Origin: Paenibacillus mangrovi
Lineage (GTDB): Bacteria; Bacillota; Bacilli; Paenibacillales; Paenibacillaceae
DNA: 64,000 bases
Assembly: GCF_022898935.1 (NCBI RefSeq)
Contig: NZ_JALIRP010000008.1
Location: 186,001-250,000, forward strand
Reading direction: 5' to 3'
The position numbers and the translations under genes were made by a program. The notes beneath the pieces are model-generated. The model was given only the letters and a program-made list of their open reading frames with translations. It was not told the DNA's origin and ran no database searches. Of the stretch, positions 33,458-42,026 are shown piece after piece. The stretch's first letter is position 1; each line of letters starts with the position of its first letter.

Positions 33458-34600
33458 ATGATTATCCGCAAAGTTTTACCGCATGAGCTGAGCGAGGCAG
33501 CTGCCTTGTCCAATTTTGTCTTCCGCCAGCCTGAGCAGAAGTCTATGTGCAAATTGTTTCCGTACTTGTTTAATCCGGGAATCAGCCACTCTTACGGTGC
33601 TTTTACGGAGGAAGGAAATATGGTCGCCTTTATGGGCATGGTGCCTGAAATTATTCGGTTAGGAAGCGCCCGTCTTCATGTATTTGGTCTTGGTTCTGTC
33701 TGTACACATCCAGATTACCGCGGTCAAAATATCGCAAGCCGGCTGCTGGAGGAATGCATGGATCATGCCAAACGCTCCGGTGCTTCTCTTGTCTTTGTAT
33801 CCGGGGATCGTTCCCTGTATATGCGTTCCGGATGCCAATATTTTGGCCGGGTATCGTTCGCTGCCCTGAATCATACAGCAGCTTCCGCACTTCAGGCCGA
33901 TGCAGCAGAGGGCTGGACAATCCGAAGCATGGTGCCGGAAGATATCTTTGCTGTCACCGGGCTTCTGTCAGCTGCCCAAGCGGGATATGAGCAAGGGCCC
34001 ACTCAGCTGCTTACCCTGCTCGGTGCAAGCGCGATTCCTGAAATTTACCGTCTCGACTCGCAGGCGCTCGTAGCCATTAGGAACGGAAAAATCCAGGCTT
34101 TCGCGGTCGCAGCTGTGCATTCCACGGATGGACGCAGCACAGCGTCTTCCCATGATCCTTCTCAAGCAGTGGAATGGGCTGGTGATGTTCAGGGCTGCGC
34201 ACTACTTTTTGCCGAAATGTTGAGCCGGTTCCCAGCGCAGCAAATGATTATCCCTGTCCCCTGGCAGGAGGAACGTTTGCTGGAGCTGCTGAAAGCATCC
34301 GGGGCCAAGGTTAGTGATGGGCAGAACAGCGGAACCGTCTGGATGACCGACGCCGCTAAACTTCTGGCCCAGTGCGCTCCGCTGCTTCCCGCTGCCTGGG
34401 ATCAGACTTTCAAGGTGAATAGCGGCTCTGACAATCAAGACAGAAGTTATGTGATTACCACAGGAAGAGAAGAGCTTACGCTGGATGACAACGGGCTGCT
34501 ATCCCTGCTATTTGATCCCGAATCCCCATCACGGTCCATAGCGCCCAAAGGCTTTAGAACGATTCCATTACCGTATTTGTCTGGTCTTCATTTCGTTTAA
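33458..34600 (+). CDS. GNAT-family N-acetyltransferase, two-domain Eis-like
   Basis: A 380-aa protein. The N-terminal GNAT domain has the acetyl-CoA pyrophosphate loop in VCTHPDYRGQNIASRLLE (about 86-103), followed by a region with weaker GNAT-like strands and a C-terminal part without a clear match. The length and layout resemble Eis-like enhanced acetyltransferases, but the terminal carboxylate-type SCP2 domain is not obvious. Substrate unknown. The ATG is preceded by GGAGGCG. Divergent from the antiporter. Confidence 0.8.
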   Translation: MIIRKVLPHELSEAAALSNFVFRQPEQKSMCKLFPYLFNPGISHSYGAFTEEGNMVAFMGMVPEIIRLGSARLHVFGLGSVCTHPDYRGQNIASRLLEECMDHAKRSGASLVFVSGDRSLYMRSGCQYFGRVSFAALNHTAASALQADAAEGWTIRSMVPEDIFAVTGLLSAAQAGYEQGPTQLLTLLGASAIPEIYRLDSQALVAIRNGKIQAFAVAAVHSTDGRSTASSHDPSQAVEWAGDVQGCALLFAEMLSRFPAQQMIIPVPWQEERLLELLKASGAKVSDGQNSGTVWMTDAAKLLAQCAPLLPAAWDQTFKVNSGSDNQDRSYVITTGREELTLDDNGLLSLLFDPESPSRSIAPKGFRTIPLPYLSGLHFV

Positions 34601-34853
34601 TCCATAAAAGACGTCTTATCACATTCCGTTGGATTACTATATGAGTTTTGTTTCTTAAAACTCTCATTCTTTGAAACCGGATATGGAGCTGCATCGGCCC
34701 TTCAGCACAAATAGCACGCTCTCTTTTGTCTATTTTTGTCCTATTTCGGAACGAGAATCTGATAGCAGACATATTCTATATTGAGTTCACAACGCACCTG
34801 AGTGAATCAGCTTCCCAATGCACATAACGCTGCATTCAAAGGAGTGTCTACAT

Positions 34854-35072
34854 GTGAAGCCTGTAAAAACCAAAAGTGTCAGCCGTTCCAATTCAAGTAG
34901 CCGTTCCAATTCAAGTATCCGTTCCAATTCAAGTAGCAGTTCCGATGCCATATACCAAAGAAACCTAATTGCGCTTATTTCTCAAGTACTGTTTCTTATT
35001 GCCATTATACTCGGTTTATGGGTAGCTTGGCGGGATCTGATAACCGGAAGTTCCTCCGAAGTTCCGGGTTAA
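34854..35072 (+). CDS. Small membrane protein with RSNSSx repeats
   Basis: 72 aa from GTG 34854 (AAAGGAGTG about 8 nt upstream). The N-terminal third is a basic/serine repeat encoded by three near-identical 18-bp units (34881-34934, each giving SRSNSS or similar), followed by a hydrophobic helix (about 46-62, LIALISQVLFLIAIILGLWVA) and a short polar tail. I do not recognise a family. The 253-bp gap upstream contains an ATGAGTTTT/AAAACTCTCAT hairpin near 34643 and nothing else clear. Confidence 0.6.
   Translation: MKPVKTKSVSRSNSSSRSNSSIRSNSSSSSDAIYQRNLIALISQVLFLIAIILGLWVAWRDLITGSSSEVPG
34881..34934 (+). repeat. Tandem 18-bp repeat, three copies
   Basis: Unit AGCCGTTCCAATTCAAGT at 34881-34898 and 34899-34916; the third copy (34917-34934) differs by one base (ATCCG). 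It is in frame with the small membrane protein and prone to length variation. Confidence 0.9.
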
Positions 35073-35078
35073 AAGTAT

Positions 35079-35116
35079 GCAAAATGACGCCGCTGTGACC
35101 ATCGGCGCCATTTTGC
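35079..35116 (+). terminator. Strong hairpin after the RSN-repeat gene
   Basis: GCAAAATGACGCCG (35079-35092) pairs with CGGCGCCATTTTGC (35103-35116) except for one A-C mismatch. No T tract follows, so termination relies on internal Ts or it is another RNA element. Confidence 0.5.
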
Positions 35117-35234
35117 GTACATATTTATGACTGAAATGCTTTCCGGCATTCCCAGATGTTTTTCAGGGCATGGTTTATTTTCACCGGTTTCGGGCAAGGG
35201 TAAAGGTGGAACTTCGATTAAAGGAGATGACCCC

Positions 35235-35537
35235 TTGTCTGAAGAATATAAAACAGAAACTGATTTAACCTGTGAACGTTACGAAAATGCCGTAAACCAC
35301 CCGCAAGAGGTGGGCCCTCCTGAGAATGACTTTCGCGAAGTGAATACGCAAACAATCCAAAACATTACGTGTGAACCGGAAGCTTCAGATGATGTAACTG
35401 ATGAGTATACTGAACTAGAGAACGTTCCGGACGCCGACGATATTCAAGAGAACAGTCCGGTCGATCCTGTCGCAACGGTGGAGGATATGCACGGAACAGA
35501 TCTGATTAACGGATATGACGGGGATGATTCCGAGTAA
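35235..35537 (+). CDS. Acidic hypothetical protein
   Basis: 100 aa, very rich in Asp/Glu and predicted disordered, with no membrane segment. TTG 35235 is chosen because AAAGGAGATG sits 5-7 nt before it; the frame is open to ATG 35127 but the added residues are unlike the rest. No family recognised. It lies between the RSN-repeat gene and the marR-type gene. The following 275 bp hold a GCCCTT/AAGGGC hairpin near 35644-35680 and the marR promoter. Confidence 0.5.
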   Translation: MSEEYKTETDLTCERYENAVNHPQEVGPPENDFREVNTQTIQNITCEPEASDDVTDEYTELENVPDADDIQENSPVDPVATVEDMHGTDLINGYDGDDSE

Positions 35538-35727
35538 TCGGTTAGGGCGGTTGCGCCCGACATTCCGCCACCATACATACGGGTCCGCATACGGCGGTTC
35601 CAAAAGTTACAATGCTCCAAGTAACGAGAAACCAGACTATTCAGCCCTTTCGCTTCCCATGTAGGAAGTTGGAAGGGCGTTGTTCGTGTTTTGGGACAAA
35701 GGGTCTAATTTATATAGGTTTGATAAC

Positions 35728-35756
35728 TTGTAAATGGTTAAATAGTTAGCTATACT
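35728..35756 (+). promoter_or_regulatory. Promoter of the marR-ABC operon
   Basis: TTGTAA (35728-35733), 17 bp, TATACT (35751-35756). A TGTTT-N6-AAACA inverted repeat (35776-35791) lies about 20 bp downstream, in the right place for autorepression by the MarR protein. Confidence 0.75.
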
Positions 35757-35812
35757 AATTACCTCAGTAGTTCATTGTTTGACAATAAACAGGATAATTT
35801 TGGAGGTTTATC

Positions 35813-36304
35813 ATGCAAACTGAGAAGAGTCAGGCTCGTCAGTTGTTGGAGGCCATGACCAAAATTAGACGTATCCACTCAAGAGCTGGCCATGACGCCA
35901 AGATTCCACGAGGAGAATACCTTATGATGCATGTTATTTGGGAATTCATGTCTAAGAAGCATACCCAAAATAATAGCAGTGAGGAAATCCCCCCTGGTAT
36001 GAAGGTATCTGAGCTCAGCGAATATCTTAAAATATCCTCCCCTTCTGTATCGCAAATGGTTAATGCTTTAGAGGAGAAAGGGTATGTAGAACGGGTGATG
36101 ACGAAGAATGACAGACGTGTCGTTTACATTTGTCTAACCGAGCAGGGTAAGCTGATTTTGGAAAAGGTAACGCAACAATTTATGGCATTTACTGATGAAA
36201 TTATTGACAGACTAGGTAAAGAAGAAACCGATCAATTGATCCATCTATTCAATCGTCTGTATACCATCATCGGTGACATTAAGGACGAAAAATCCAGTAA
36301 ATGA
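35813..36304 (+). CDS. MarR-family transcriptional regulator
   Basis: A 163-aa winged-helix regulator. DNA-recognition region: MKVSELSEYLKISSPSVSQMVNALEEKGYVERVMTKNDRRVVYICLTEQG, with the wing DRR motif intact. GGAGG precedes ATG 35813 by 6 nt. It is the first gene of an operon with the two ABC exporter half-genes, the standard arrangement for a drug-responsive repressor of its exporter; an inverted repeat overlaps the early transcript. Confidence 0.9.
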   Translation: MQTEKSQARQLLEAMTKIRRIHSRAGHDAKIPRGEYLMMHVIWEFMSKKHTQNNSSEEIPPGMKVSELSEYLKISSPSVSQMVNALEEKGYVERVMTKNDRRVVYICLTEQGKLILEKVTQQFMAFTDEIIDRLGKEETDQLIHLFNRLYTIIGDIKDEKSSK

Positions 36305-36357
36305 AAATGTAAATGTAAACTGTTCCAACAATCTTTTTGAAAGGAAGCAAACTCGTT

Positions 36358-38580
36358 ATGATAAAACTTGCCAAATACTTAAAGCCCTTTATGGCAACAT
36401 TGATCTTATCTATTGTACTGCTATTCGGGCAAGCCATGGCGGACCTCAACTTACCGAGCTACATGTCTGATATCGTGAATACCGGTATTCAGCAAAGCGG
36501 GATTGAGAATGCCGTACCAGAGGCAATTAGTGAAAATGGTTATACGTTAATGACTACGTTTATGACTGATCAAGAAAAGTCTGTCGTAGCGAAGAATTAC
36601 ACACTTGTTTCAGCCGGAGATCAGAAATACGTAAAAGAATATCCTCTGGTTAAAACGGAAAATATATATGTTCGTAATGCAGAAGGCCCAAATTCGACTG
36701 ACGAGTTGAACGCGATCTTCGGCGAAGCAGCAGGAACATTCATTAATGTCTCCAAAGAATTAGCTGCCAAATCAGGGGGAAAAGCAGCCCCTGCCAAAGC
36801 AACCGATATGTCGGATGTTAATTTCGATGAGCTCTATAGCATGATTCCGACGTTCCAGAAATTGCCGCCCGAAATCATTGATTCCGCAAGAGCCAAAGCA
36901 GAACAAATGGACCCGGCCATGCAGAAGCAGACAGGTGTCGGATTCGTTAAGCTGCTCTACAACGAGCTTGGCGTTGACATCGGCAGTCTCCAGAATGCGT
37001 ATATACTCAAAACAGGGTTAATCATGCTCCTCATCGCCTTAGGCGGTGCAGCTGCAACGGTTGGAGTCGGCTATTTATCAGCTCGAATTGCCGCAGGTGT
37101 AGCTAAAAAAATACGCAGGGATATTTTCGAGAAAGTAGAGAGCTTCTCCAATAATGAGTTTGATAAATTCTCAACTTCATCCCTGATTACACGCACAACC
37201 AACGATGTTACACAAGTTCAAACGCTCCTCATTATGGGGATCCGGATCATGTGCTATGCACCAATTCTAGGTATCGGCGGTATCATTATGGTACTCAAAG
37301 AAAACTCCTCCATGACTTGGATTATTGGCGTTGCCGTTTTCCTGCTCCTTTTATTAATCGGAGTGATCTTCTCCATTGCGATGCCGAAATTTAAACTGAT
37401 TCAAAAACTGATCGATAGGCTCAATCTGGTATCCAGAGAAAATCTAAGCGGACTTATGGTTGTAAGAGCCTTTGGTACGCAGAAGTTCGAAGAGAATCGC
37501 TTTGATGCTGCCAATACGGATTTAACACAAACCAACCTCTTCATCAACCGTGTGATGGTCTTCATGATGCCTGCAATGATGCTTATTATGAACTTTATTA
37601 CCCTGCTCATTGTCTGGGTCGGCTCCAAGCAAATTGCTGATTCCGCAATGCAGGTCGGCGACATGATGGCATTCATCCAATATGCAATGCAAATCATTAT
37701 GTCCTTCTTGATGATTTCGATGATGTTCATTATGGTTCCACGTGCTTCTGTATCGGCAGGACGTATTGCAGAAGTCCTCAATACAGAGCCGTCAATCTTG
37801 GATCCTAAAGATCCGAAACCGTTCAATAACAGTAATCGGGGACTTGTTGAATTCCGAAATGTAAGCTTCCGTTATGAAAATGCTGAAGAAGATGTTTTAC
37901 ACAATATATCTTTTACAGCCAAACCTGGAGAAACGACCGCCATTATTGGCTCAACAGGTGCAGGTAAGTCTACATTAATCAATCTCATCCCGCGGTTTTA
38001 TGATGCAACCGCTGGCGAAATATTCGTAAATGGTGTCAACGTCAAAGAGGTTACGCAGCATGACCTGCATGATCAAATTGGTTATGTTCCGCAAAAAGGC
38101 GTATTGCTATCCGGTACGATTGCGTCCAATCTGCGTTACGGCAAAAGAGATGCAACGGATGAGGATGTACAGAAGGCAGCTGAAATTGCTCAAGCACAAG
38201 AGTTTATATCGAAGCAGGAAGAAGGCTATGATAAAGCCATCTCCGAAGGAGGAACCAACGTCTCTGGGGGACAGAAGCAGCGTTTATCTATAGCCCGTGC
38301 ACTGGTGAAGAAGCCGCCAATTTATATTTTTGATGACAGCTTCTCAGCCCTGGATTATAAAACGGATGTCGCTCTGCGTCGTGCTTTAAAAGAGCAAACA
38401 GGCGATAGCACCGTTCTCATCGTTGCACAGCGTGTCAGCACCATTATGACTGCAGAGCAAATTATCGTTATTAACGATGGTGAAGTCGTCGGAATCGGTA
38501 CTCATGAAGAGCTGCTAAGAGATTGTCCGACTTATTATGAAATTGCATCATCACAGCTTTCTAAGGAGGAATTACAATGA
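36358..38580 (+). CDS. Heterodimeric ABC exporter subunit with degenerate catalytic site and extracellular insert
   Basis: A 740-aa half-transporter: six-helix membrane domain plus ATPase. Between helix 1 and helix 2 there is an insert of roughly 180 residues (about 30-215, probably outside the cell), unusual in size. The ATPase has Walker A GSTGAGKST, signature VSGGQKQRLSIARAL and Walker B IYIFDDSFSALD, where the catalytic Glu is replaced by Asp. It therefore contributes the non-hydrolytic site, and its canonical signature completes the active site of its partner. ATG 36358 has GAAAGGAAG upstream. A 4-bp overlap with the next gene couples translation. Confidence 0.92.
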   Translation: MIKLAKYLKPFMATLILSIVLLFGQAMADLNLPSYMSDIVNTGIQQSGIENAVPEAISENGYTLMTTFMTDQEKSVVAKNYTLVSAGDQKYVKEYPLVKTENIYVRNAEGPNSTDELNAIFGEAAGTFINVSKELAAKSGGKAAPAKATDMSDVNFDELYSMIPTFQKLPPEIIDSARAKAEQMDPAMQKQTGVGFVKLLYNELGVDIGSLQNAYILKTGLIMLLIALGGAAATVGVGYLSARIAAGVAKKIRRDIFEKVESFSNNEFDKFSTSSLITRTTNDVTQVQTLLIMGIRIMCYAPILGIGGIIMVLKENSSMTWIIGVAVFLLLLLIGVIFSIAMPKFKLIQKLIDRLNLVSRENLSGLMVVRAFGTQKFEENRFDAANTDLTQTNLFINRVMVFMMPAMMLIMNFITLLIVWVGSKQIADSAMQVGDMMAFIQYAMQIIMSFLMISMMFIMVPRASVSAGRIAEVLNTEPSILDPKDPKPFNNSNRGLVEFRNVSFRYENAEEDVLHNISFTAKPGETTAIIGSTGAGKSTLINLIPRFYDATAGEIFVNGVNVKEVTQHDLHDQIGYVPQKGVLLSGTIASNLRYGKRDATDEDVQKAAEIAQAQEFISKQEEGYDKAISEGGTNVSGGQKQRLSIARALVKKPPIYIFDDSFSALDYKTDVALRRALKEQTGDSTVLIVAQRVSTIMTAEQIIVINDGEVVGIGTHEELLRDCPTYYEIASSQLSKEELQ

Positions 38581-40448
38581 GCGACAAAACCTCCAAATTT
38601 AAAAAACAACCTCGCAGGGGCCCTATGGGTGGTGGACCTGGCGGACCTGGCGGTATGATGGTTGCCGAGAAAGCCAAGGATTTCAAGGGAACATTCAAGA
38701 AACTGATTTCCTATTTAGGTCAGTACAAAATGGCAATAGGCGTCGTCATGTTATTCGCGATTGCCTCTACCGTCTTTAATATCTTAGGTCCGAAAATTCT
38801 CGGTAATGCCATAACCACGGTGTTCGAAGGCGTTATGAATATGATCGCGGGCAAAGGAACGATAGATTTTGACTATATCGGTCAAATCATGATCATTCTT
38901 GTCATTCTGTATCTGATCAGTGCATTGTTTGGTTATTTACAGGGTTATGTGATGTCCAGTGTATCGATGAAGGTTACGTATAATCTGCGTCGGGATATTT
39001 CCTTGAAGATTAACCGGCTTCCACTGAAATATTTTGACAAACGAAATCATGGTGAAGTCTTGTCCCACATTACCAATGATGTGGATGCCATCAGCCAAAG
39101 CTTGAATCAAAGTCTGACGCAAATCATTACTTCGGTAACCACGATTATCGGGATTCTGTTTATGATGTTCTCAATCAGCTGGCAGATGGCTCTTGTGGCT
39201 TTAGCCGTGCTTCCTATATCGATGATCTTCATTATGACTGTGGTGAAGAAGTCGCAGAAGCATTTTAGCAATCAGCAAAAATTCTTGGGCGGAGTCAACG
39301 GCCATATTGAAGAAATGTATGGAAGCCATATTGTGATGAAGGCATTTAACGGCGAAGAGGAATCTGTCAAAGAGTTCGATAAGCATAATGACAAGCTGTA
39401 TTCCTCCGCATGGAAGTCCCAGTTCCTATCCGGCATGATGATGCCAATCATGATGTTTATCGGGAACTTAGGATATGTAGCGATCAGTATTCTTGGCGGA
39501 TACTTGGCTGTCAACGGTAAGATCTCTGTCGGTGACATTCAAGCATTCATTCAGTATATGCGTCAATTCACCCAGCCTATTGCACAGGTTGCGAATATTT
39601 CCAACGTGCTTCAGCAAACTGTTGCAGCGGCAGAACGCGTGTTTGAATTCCTTGATGAAGAAGAAGAGCCTGAGGATACAAAAACGCCAGCTTCTGTCAG
39701 CAACATTAAAGGCGATGTAACCTTTGAGCATGTTCATTTTGGCTACACTGAAGATAAGACGATCATTAACGACTTCTCTGCAACGGTTAAAAATGGTCAG
39801 AAGGTCGCGATTGTCGGACCTACAGGGGCAGGTAAATCAACGATTATCAAGCTATTGATGCGATTCTACGACATTCAAGAAGGTGCAATCCTAATCGATG
39901 GCGTGAATATCAAAGACTTTACACGCAATGACCTGCGTTCCTTATTCGGCATGGTATTACAGGATACTTGGTTGTACAACACAAGCATCAAAGAGAACAT
40001 CAGATACGGCAAGCTGAATGCAACCGATGAAGAAGTACTGAAGGCAGCTAAAGCGGCACAGGTTGACCACTTCATCCGTACGCTTCCAGATGGCTATGAC
40101 ATGGTTCTGAATGAAGAAGCAAGCAACGTATCTCAAGGGCAGAAGCAATTGCTCACCATCGCCCGCGCGATTCTTGCTGATCCACAAATCCTGATCCTCG
40201 ATGAAGCAACAAGCTCAGTCGACACCCGTACGGAAACGTTGATTCAGAAGGCGATGACGAATCTGATGAAAGGTCGTACGAGCTTCGTGATTGCACACCG
40301 CTTATCCACGATTCGCGATGCGGATATGATTCTCGTGATGAAGGACGGCGACATTATCGAACAAGGTAATCATGAGGAGCTGCTTGCTAAGGGAGGCTTC
40401 TACGAAACCCTGTACAACAGTCAGTTTGAAGAAGTTGAAGCAAGCTAG
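38577..40448 (+). CDS. Heterodimeric ABC exporter subunit with catalytic ATP site
   Basis: A 623-aa partner half-transporter. The N-terminus carries a Gly/Pro/Met-rich stretch (GPMGGGPGGPGGMM) seen in this subfamily, then six helices and the ATPase: Walker A GPTGAGKST, Walker B ILILDEATSSVD with the catalytic Glu intact, and a noncanonical signature VSQGQKQ. Asp-for-Glu in the partner and SQGQ here line up in the same composite site, as in asymmetric exporters such as BmrCD/YheIH and TM287/288. Likely a multidrug or peptide exporter controlled by the MarR protein. Confidence 0.92.
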   Translation: MSDKTSKFKKQPRRGPMGGGPGGPGGMMVAEKAKDFKGTFKKLISYLGQYKMAIGVVMLFAIASTVFNILGPKILGNAITTVFEGVMNMIAGKGTIDFDYIGQIMIILVILYLISALFGYLQGYVMSSVSMKVTYNLRRDISLKINRLPLKYFDKRNHGEVLSHITNDVDAISQSLNQSLTQIITSVTTIIGILFMMFSISWQMALVALAVLPISMIFIMTVVKKSQKHFSNQQKFLGGVNGHIEEMYGSHIVMKAFNGEEESVKEFDKHNDKLYSSAWKSQFLSGMMMPIMMFIGNLGYVAISILGGYLAVNGKISVGDIQAFIQYMRQFTQPIAQVANISNVLQQTVAAAERVFEFLDEEEEPEDTKTPASVSNIKGDVTFEHVHFGYTEDKTIINDFSATVKNGQKVAIVGPTGAGKSTIIKLLMRFYDIQEGAILIDGVNIKDFTRNDLRSLFGMVLQDTWLYNTSIKENIRYGKLNATDEEVLKAAKAAQVDHFIRTLPDGYDMVLNEEASNVSQGQKQLLTIARAILADPQILILDEATSSVDTRTETLIQKAMTNLMKGRTSFVIAHRLSTIRDADMILVMKDGDIIEQGNHEELLAKGGFYETLYNSQFEEVEAS

Positions 40449-40490
40449 GCTGAACACCTACTTTCATAACAAAAGGCAGTGAAACAATAG

Positions 40491-40537
40491 AAAAAGAGGC
40501 GATTAGGAATCCGATGATTCCTTAATCGCCTCTTTTT
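40491..40537. terminator. Bidirectional terminator after the ABC exporter operon
   Basis: AAAAAGAGGCGATTAGGAAT and its near-perfect complement ending in TCTTTTT form a 20-bp stem with flanking A and T tracts. It serves the exporter operon and the convergent yeiH-type gene. Confidence 0.93.
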
Positions 40538-40538
40538 G

Positions 40539-41570
40539 TTACATAAAACCAAGTACATGTACCAATGCGAAGCCCATAACCGACAACACGATTGAGCCTA
40601 GCAGTCCGGCTACAAACGGCTTTCCTCCGTTGCGGCGGAAGAAGGCAAAGTCAACGTTGAGGCCAAGTCCGGCCATCGCCATGGCCATCAGGATATAAGA
40701 GAGATTAACGATCTGCGTAGCCACTTCATGCGGGATGATACCCAGTGAATTGACACCGCTCATGAGCAAGAAGCCAAACACAAACCACGGAATTTGAACT
40801 TTGTTTTTTTGAACCGTCTTATCTTCTTGTTTGCGGCTGGCCCAGTATCCGACGATCAGCGAGACCGGAACTAGAAGGGCTACCCTTGTCAATTTGACGA
40901 TGACAGACATATCCACCGCTTCTTTGCCGCCTGGCGCCGCCGCCGCGATAGCGTGGGCTACCTCATGCAGCGTCCCCCCTGCAAATGCACCGTAAGCTGC
41001 TGGCGTTAACCCAAGAAAAGGATAAATAGTTACATAAATCAGCGTAAACAGCGTACCAAGGATGGCTACTGTCGCCGCACTGACGGCCGTTTCCTGTTCC
41101 TTCGCTTTGATCAGCGGAGCAATGGCAATGACGGCTGCAGCGCCGCAAATCCCTGTACCGCATGCCGTCATAAGCGACATCGTCCGGTCTACCTTCAGCA
41201 TCCTTGCAAGTCCATACACGATAAAGATGGTTACTGTAATATTTACCATGGCGAGCACAATAACTTTCGGCCCGGCATTGGCGATATCCGTCAAATTCAG
41301 CCTCATCCCAAGCAGGATGATCCCGAAGCGGAGCAGCTTTTTATTGGAAAATGCAACCCCAGGCATAATATACTGTGGCACCCCGACCGATGCTCTGTAA
41401 ATCATCCCGAGGATAATCGCCAGAACAAGCTGTCCCATAATGCTGAGAAATGGAAGCAGCGATAATCCTTTAGCGAGCAGGGACAAAATCAGCGTCAGCC
41501 CGACTCCTAAAATAAACGCGTTCGTCTTTCTTTTTCTGCGAGGAACCGCAGACTCTTGTGGTGATATCAT
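40539..41570 (-). CDS. yeiH: YeiH-family putative sulfate exporter (UPF0324)
   Basis: A 343-aa membrane protein with about ten helices. Family hallmarks are LRFGIILLGMRLNLTDI, TACGTGICGAAAVIAIAPLIKAKEQETAVSAA, GGTLHEVAHAIAAA and GLGLNVDF. Function is not firmly known; sulfur-anion export is the usual annotation. ATG 41570 is preferred (AAGGGG 9 nt upstream) over ATG 41582, which abuts that site. The divergent gene pair contains a LysR-type regulator of the CysL/YeiE kind, reproducing the yeiE-yeiH arrangement. Confidence 0.9.
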   Translation of the reverse strand: MISPQESAVPRRKRKTNAFILGVGLTLILSLLAKGLSLLPFLSIMGQLVLAIILGMIYRASVGVPQYIMPGVAFSNKKLLRFGIILLGMRLNLTDIANAGPKVIVLAMVNITVTIFIVYGLARMLKVDRTMSLMTACGTGICGAAAVIAIAPLIKAKEQETAVSAATVAILGTLFTLIYVTIYPFLGLTPAAYGAFAGGTLHEVAHAIAAAAPGGKEAVDMSVIVKLTRVALLVPVSLIVGYWASRKQEDKTVQKNKVQIPWFVFGFLLMSGVNSLGIIPHEVATQIVNLSYILMAMAMAGLGLNVDFAFFRRNGGKPFVAGLLGSIVLSVMGFALVHVLGFM

Positions 41571-41728
41571 TGGTATTACCATCCCCTTTGTTCTAACTCT
41601 GTCGTTCTCATACGTCTCACTATAATGCCTCCACGCTCAGGAAGGGAAATACCGATTTGCTATCCCTATCATGAGGAATACTTATGGTTGGGAGAGTAGT
41701 TATAAAATGCATATTATATTTAACAAAA

Positions 41729-41770
41729 TGTAATATATATATTACATAAAAGTGATACATATGTTATAAT
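41729..41770 (+). promoter_or_regulatory. XRE/LysR operon promoter with perfect 18-bp palindrome
   Basis: TTACAT (41742-41747), 17 bp, TATAAT (41765-41770) form the promoter. TGTAATATATATATTACA (41729-41746) is a perfect palindrome covering the -35. This is an ideal operator for the small HTH protein encoded immediately downstream, or for control of the divergent yeiH-type gene. Confidence 0.7.
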
Positions 41771-41796
41771 GCGGTCATGAGGAGGTTCGATGCTTT

Positions 41797-41988
41797 TTGG
41801 TGAATCCCGTGAAAATAGCGCGCATTCAAGCAGGCTTAACCCAGCAGCAGCTGGCAGACCAAACCGGCGTTACCCGCCAGACGATCAGTTTGATTGAAAA
41901 AGGGAGCTATAATCCGTCATTAAAATTATGCCTGGACATTTGCCATGCCCTGAACCGTACTTTGGATGAACTGTTTTGGGTGGGCTGA
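41797..41988 (+). CDS. Small XRE-type HTH regulator
   Basis: 63-aa Cro/CI-type DNA-binding protein consisting only of the HTH fold: KIARIQAGLTQQQLADQTGVTRQTISLIEKGSYNPSLKLCLDICHAL, ending LDELFWVG, close to the YozG/YpzF-like mini-regulators. The start is uncertain: TTG 41797 (11 nt after AGGAGG), GTG 41800 or GTG 41809. Followed 38 nt later by the LysR gene. Confidence 0.85.
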   Translation: MVNPVKIARIQAGLTQQQLADQTGVTRQTISLIEKGSYNPSLKLCLDICHALNRTLDELFWVG

Positions 41989-42026
41989 GACTTTAGCATA
42001 AATACCGAAACTGGAGGAATTGCATC

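Noticed and set aside
34881..34934. Short direct repeats considered as a CRISPR array
   Set aside because: The 18-bp units are directly adjacent with no spacers and lie in frame inside a coding region.
35127..35234. Longer N-terminus for the acidic protein (ATG 35127)
   Set aside because: No ribosome binding site before it, and the extra residues differ in composition; TTG 35235 follows AAAGGAGATG.
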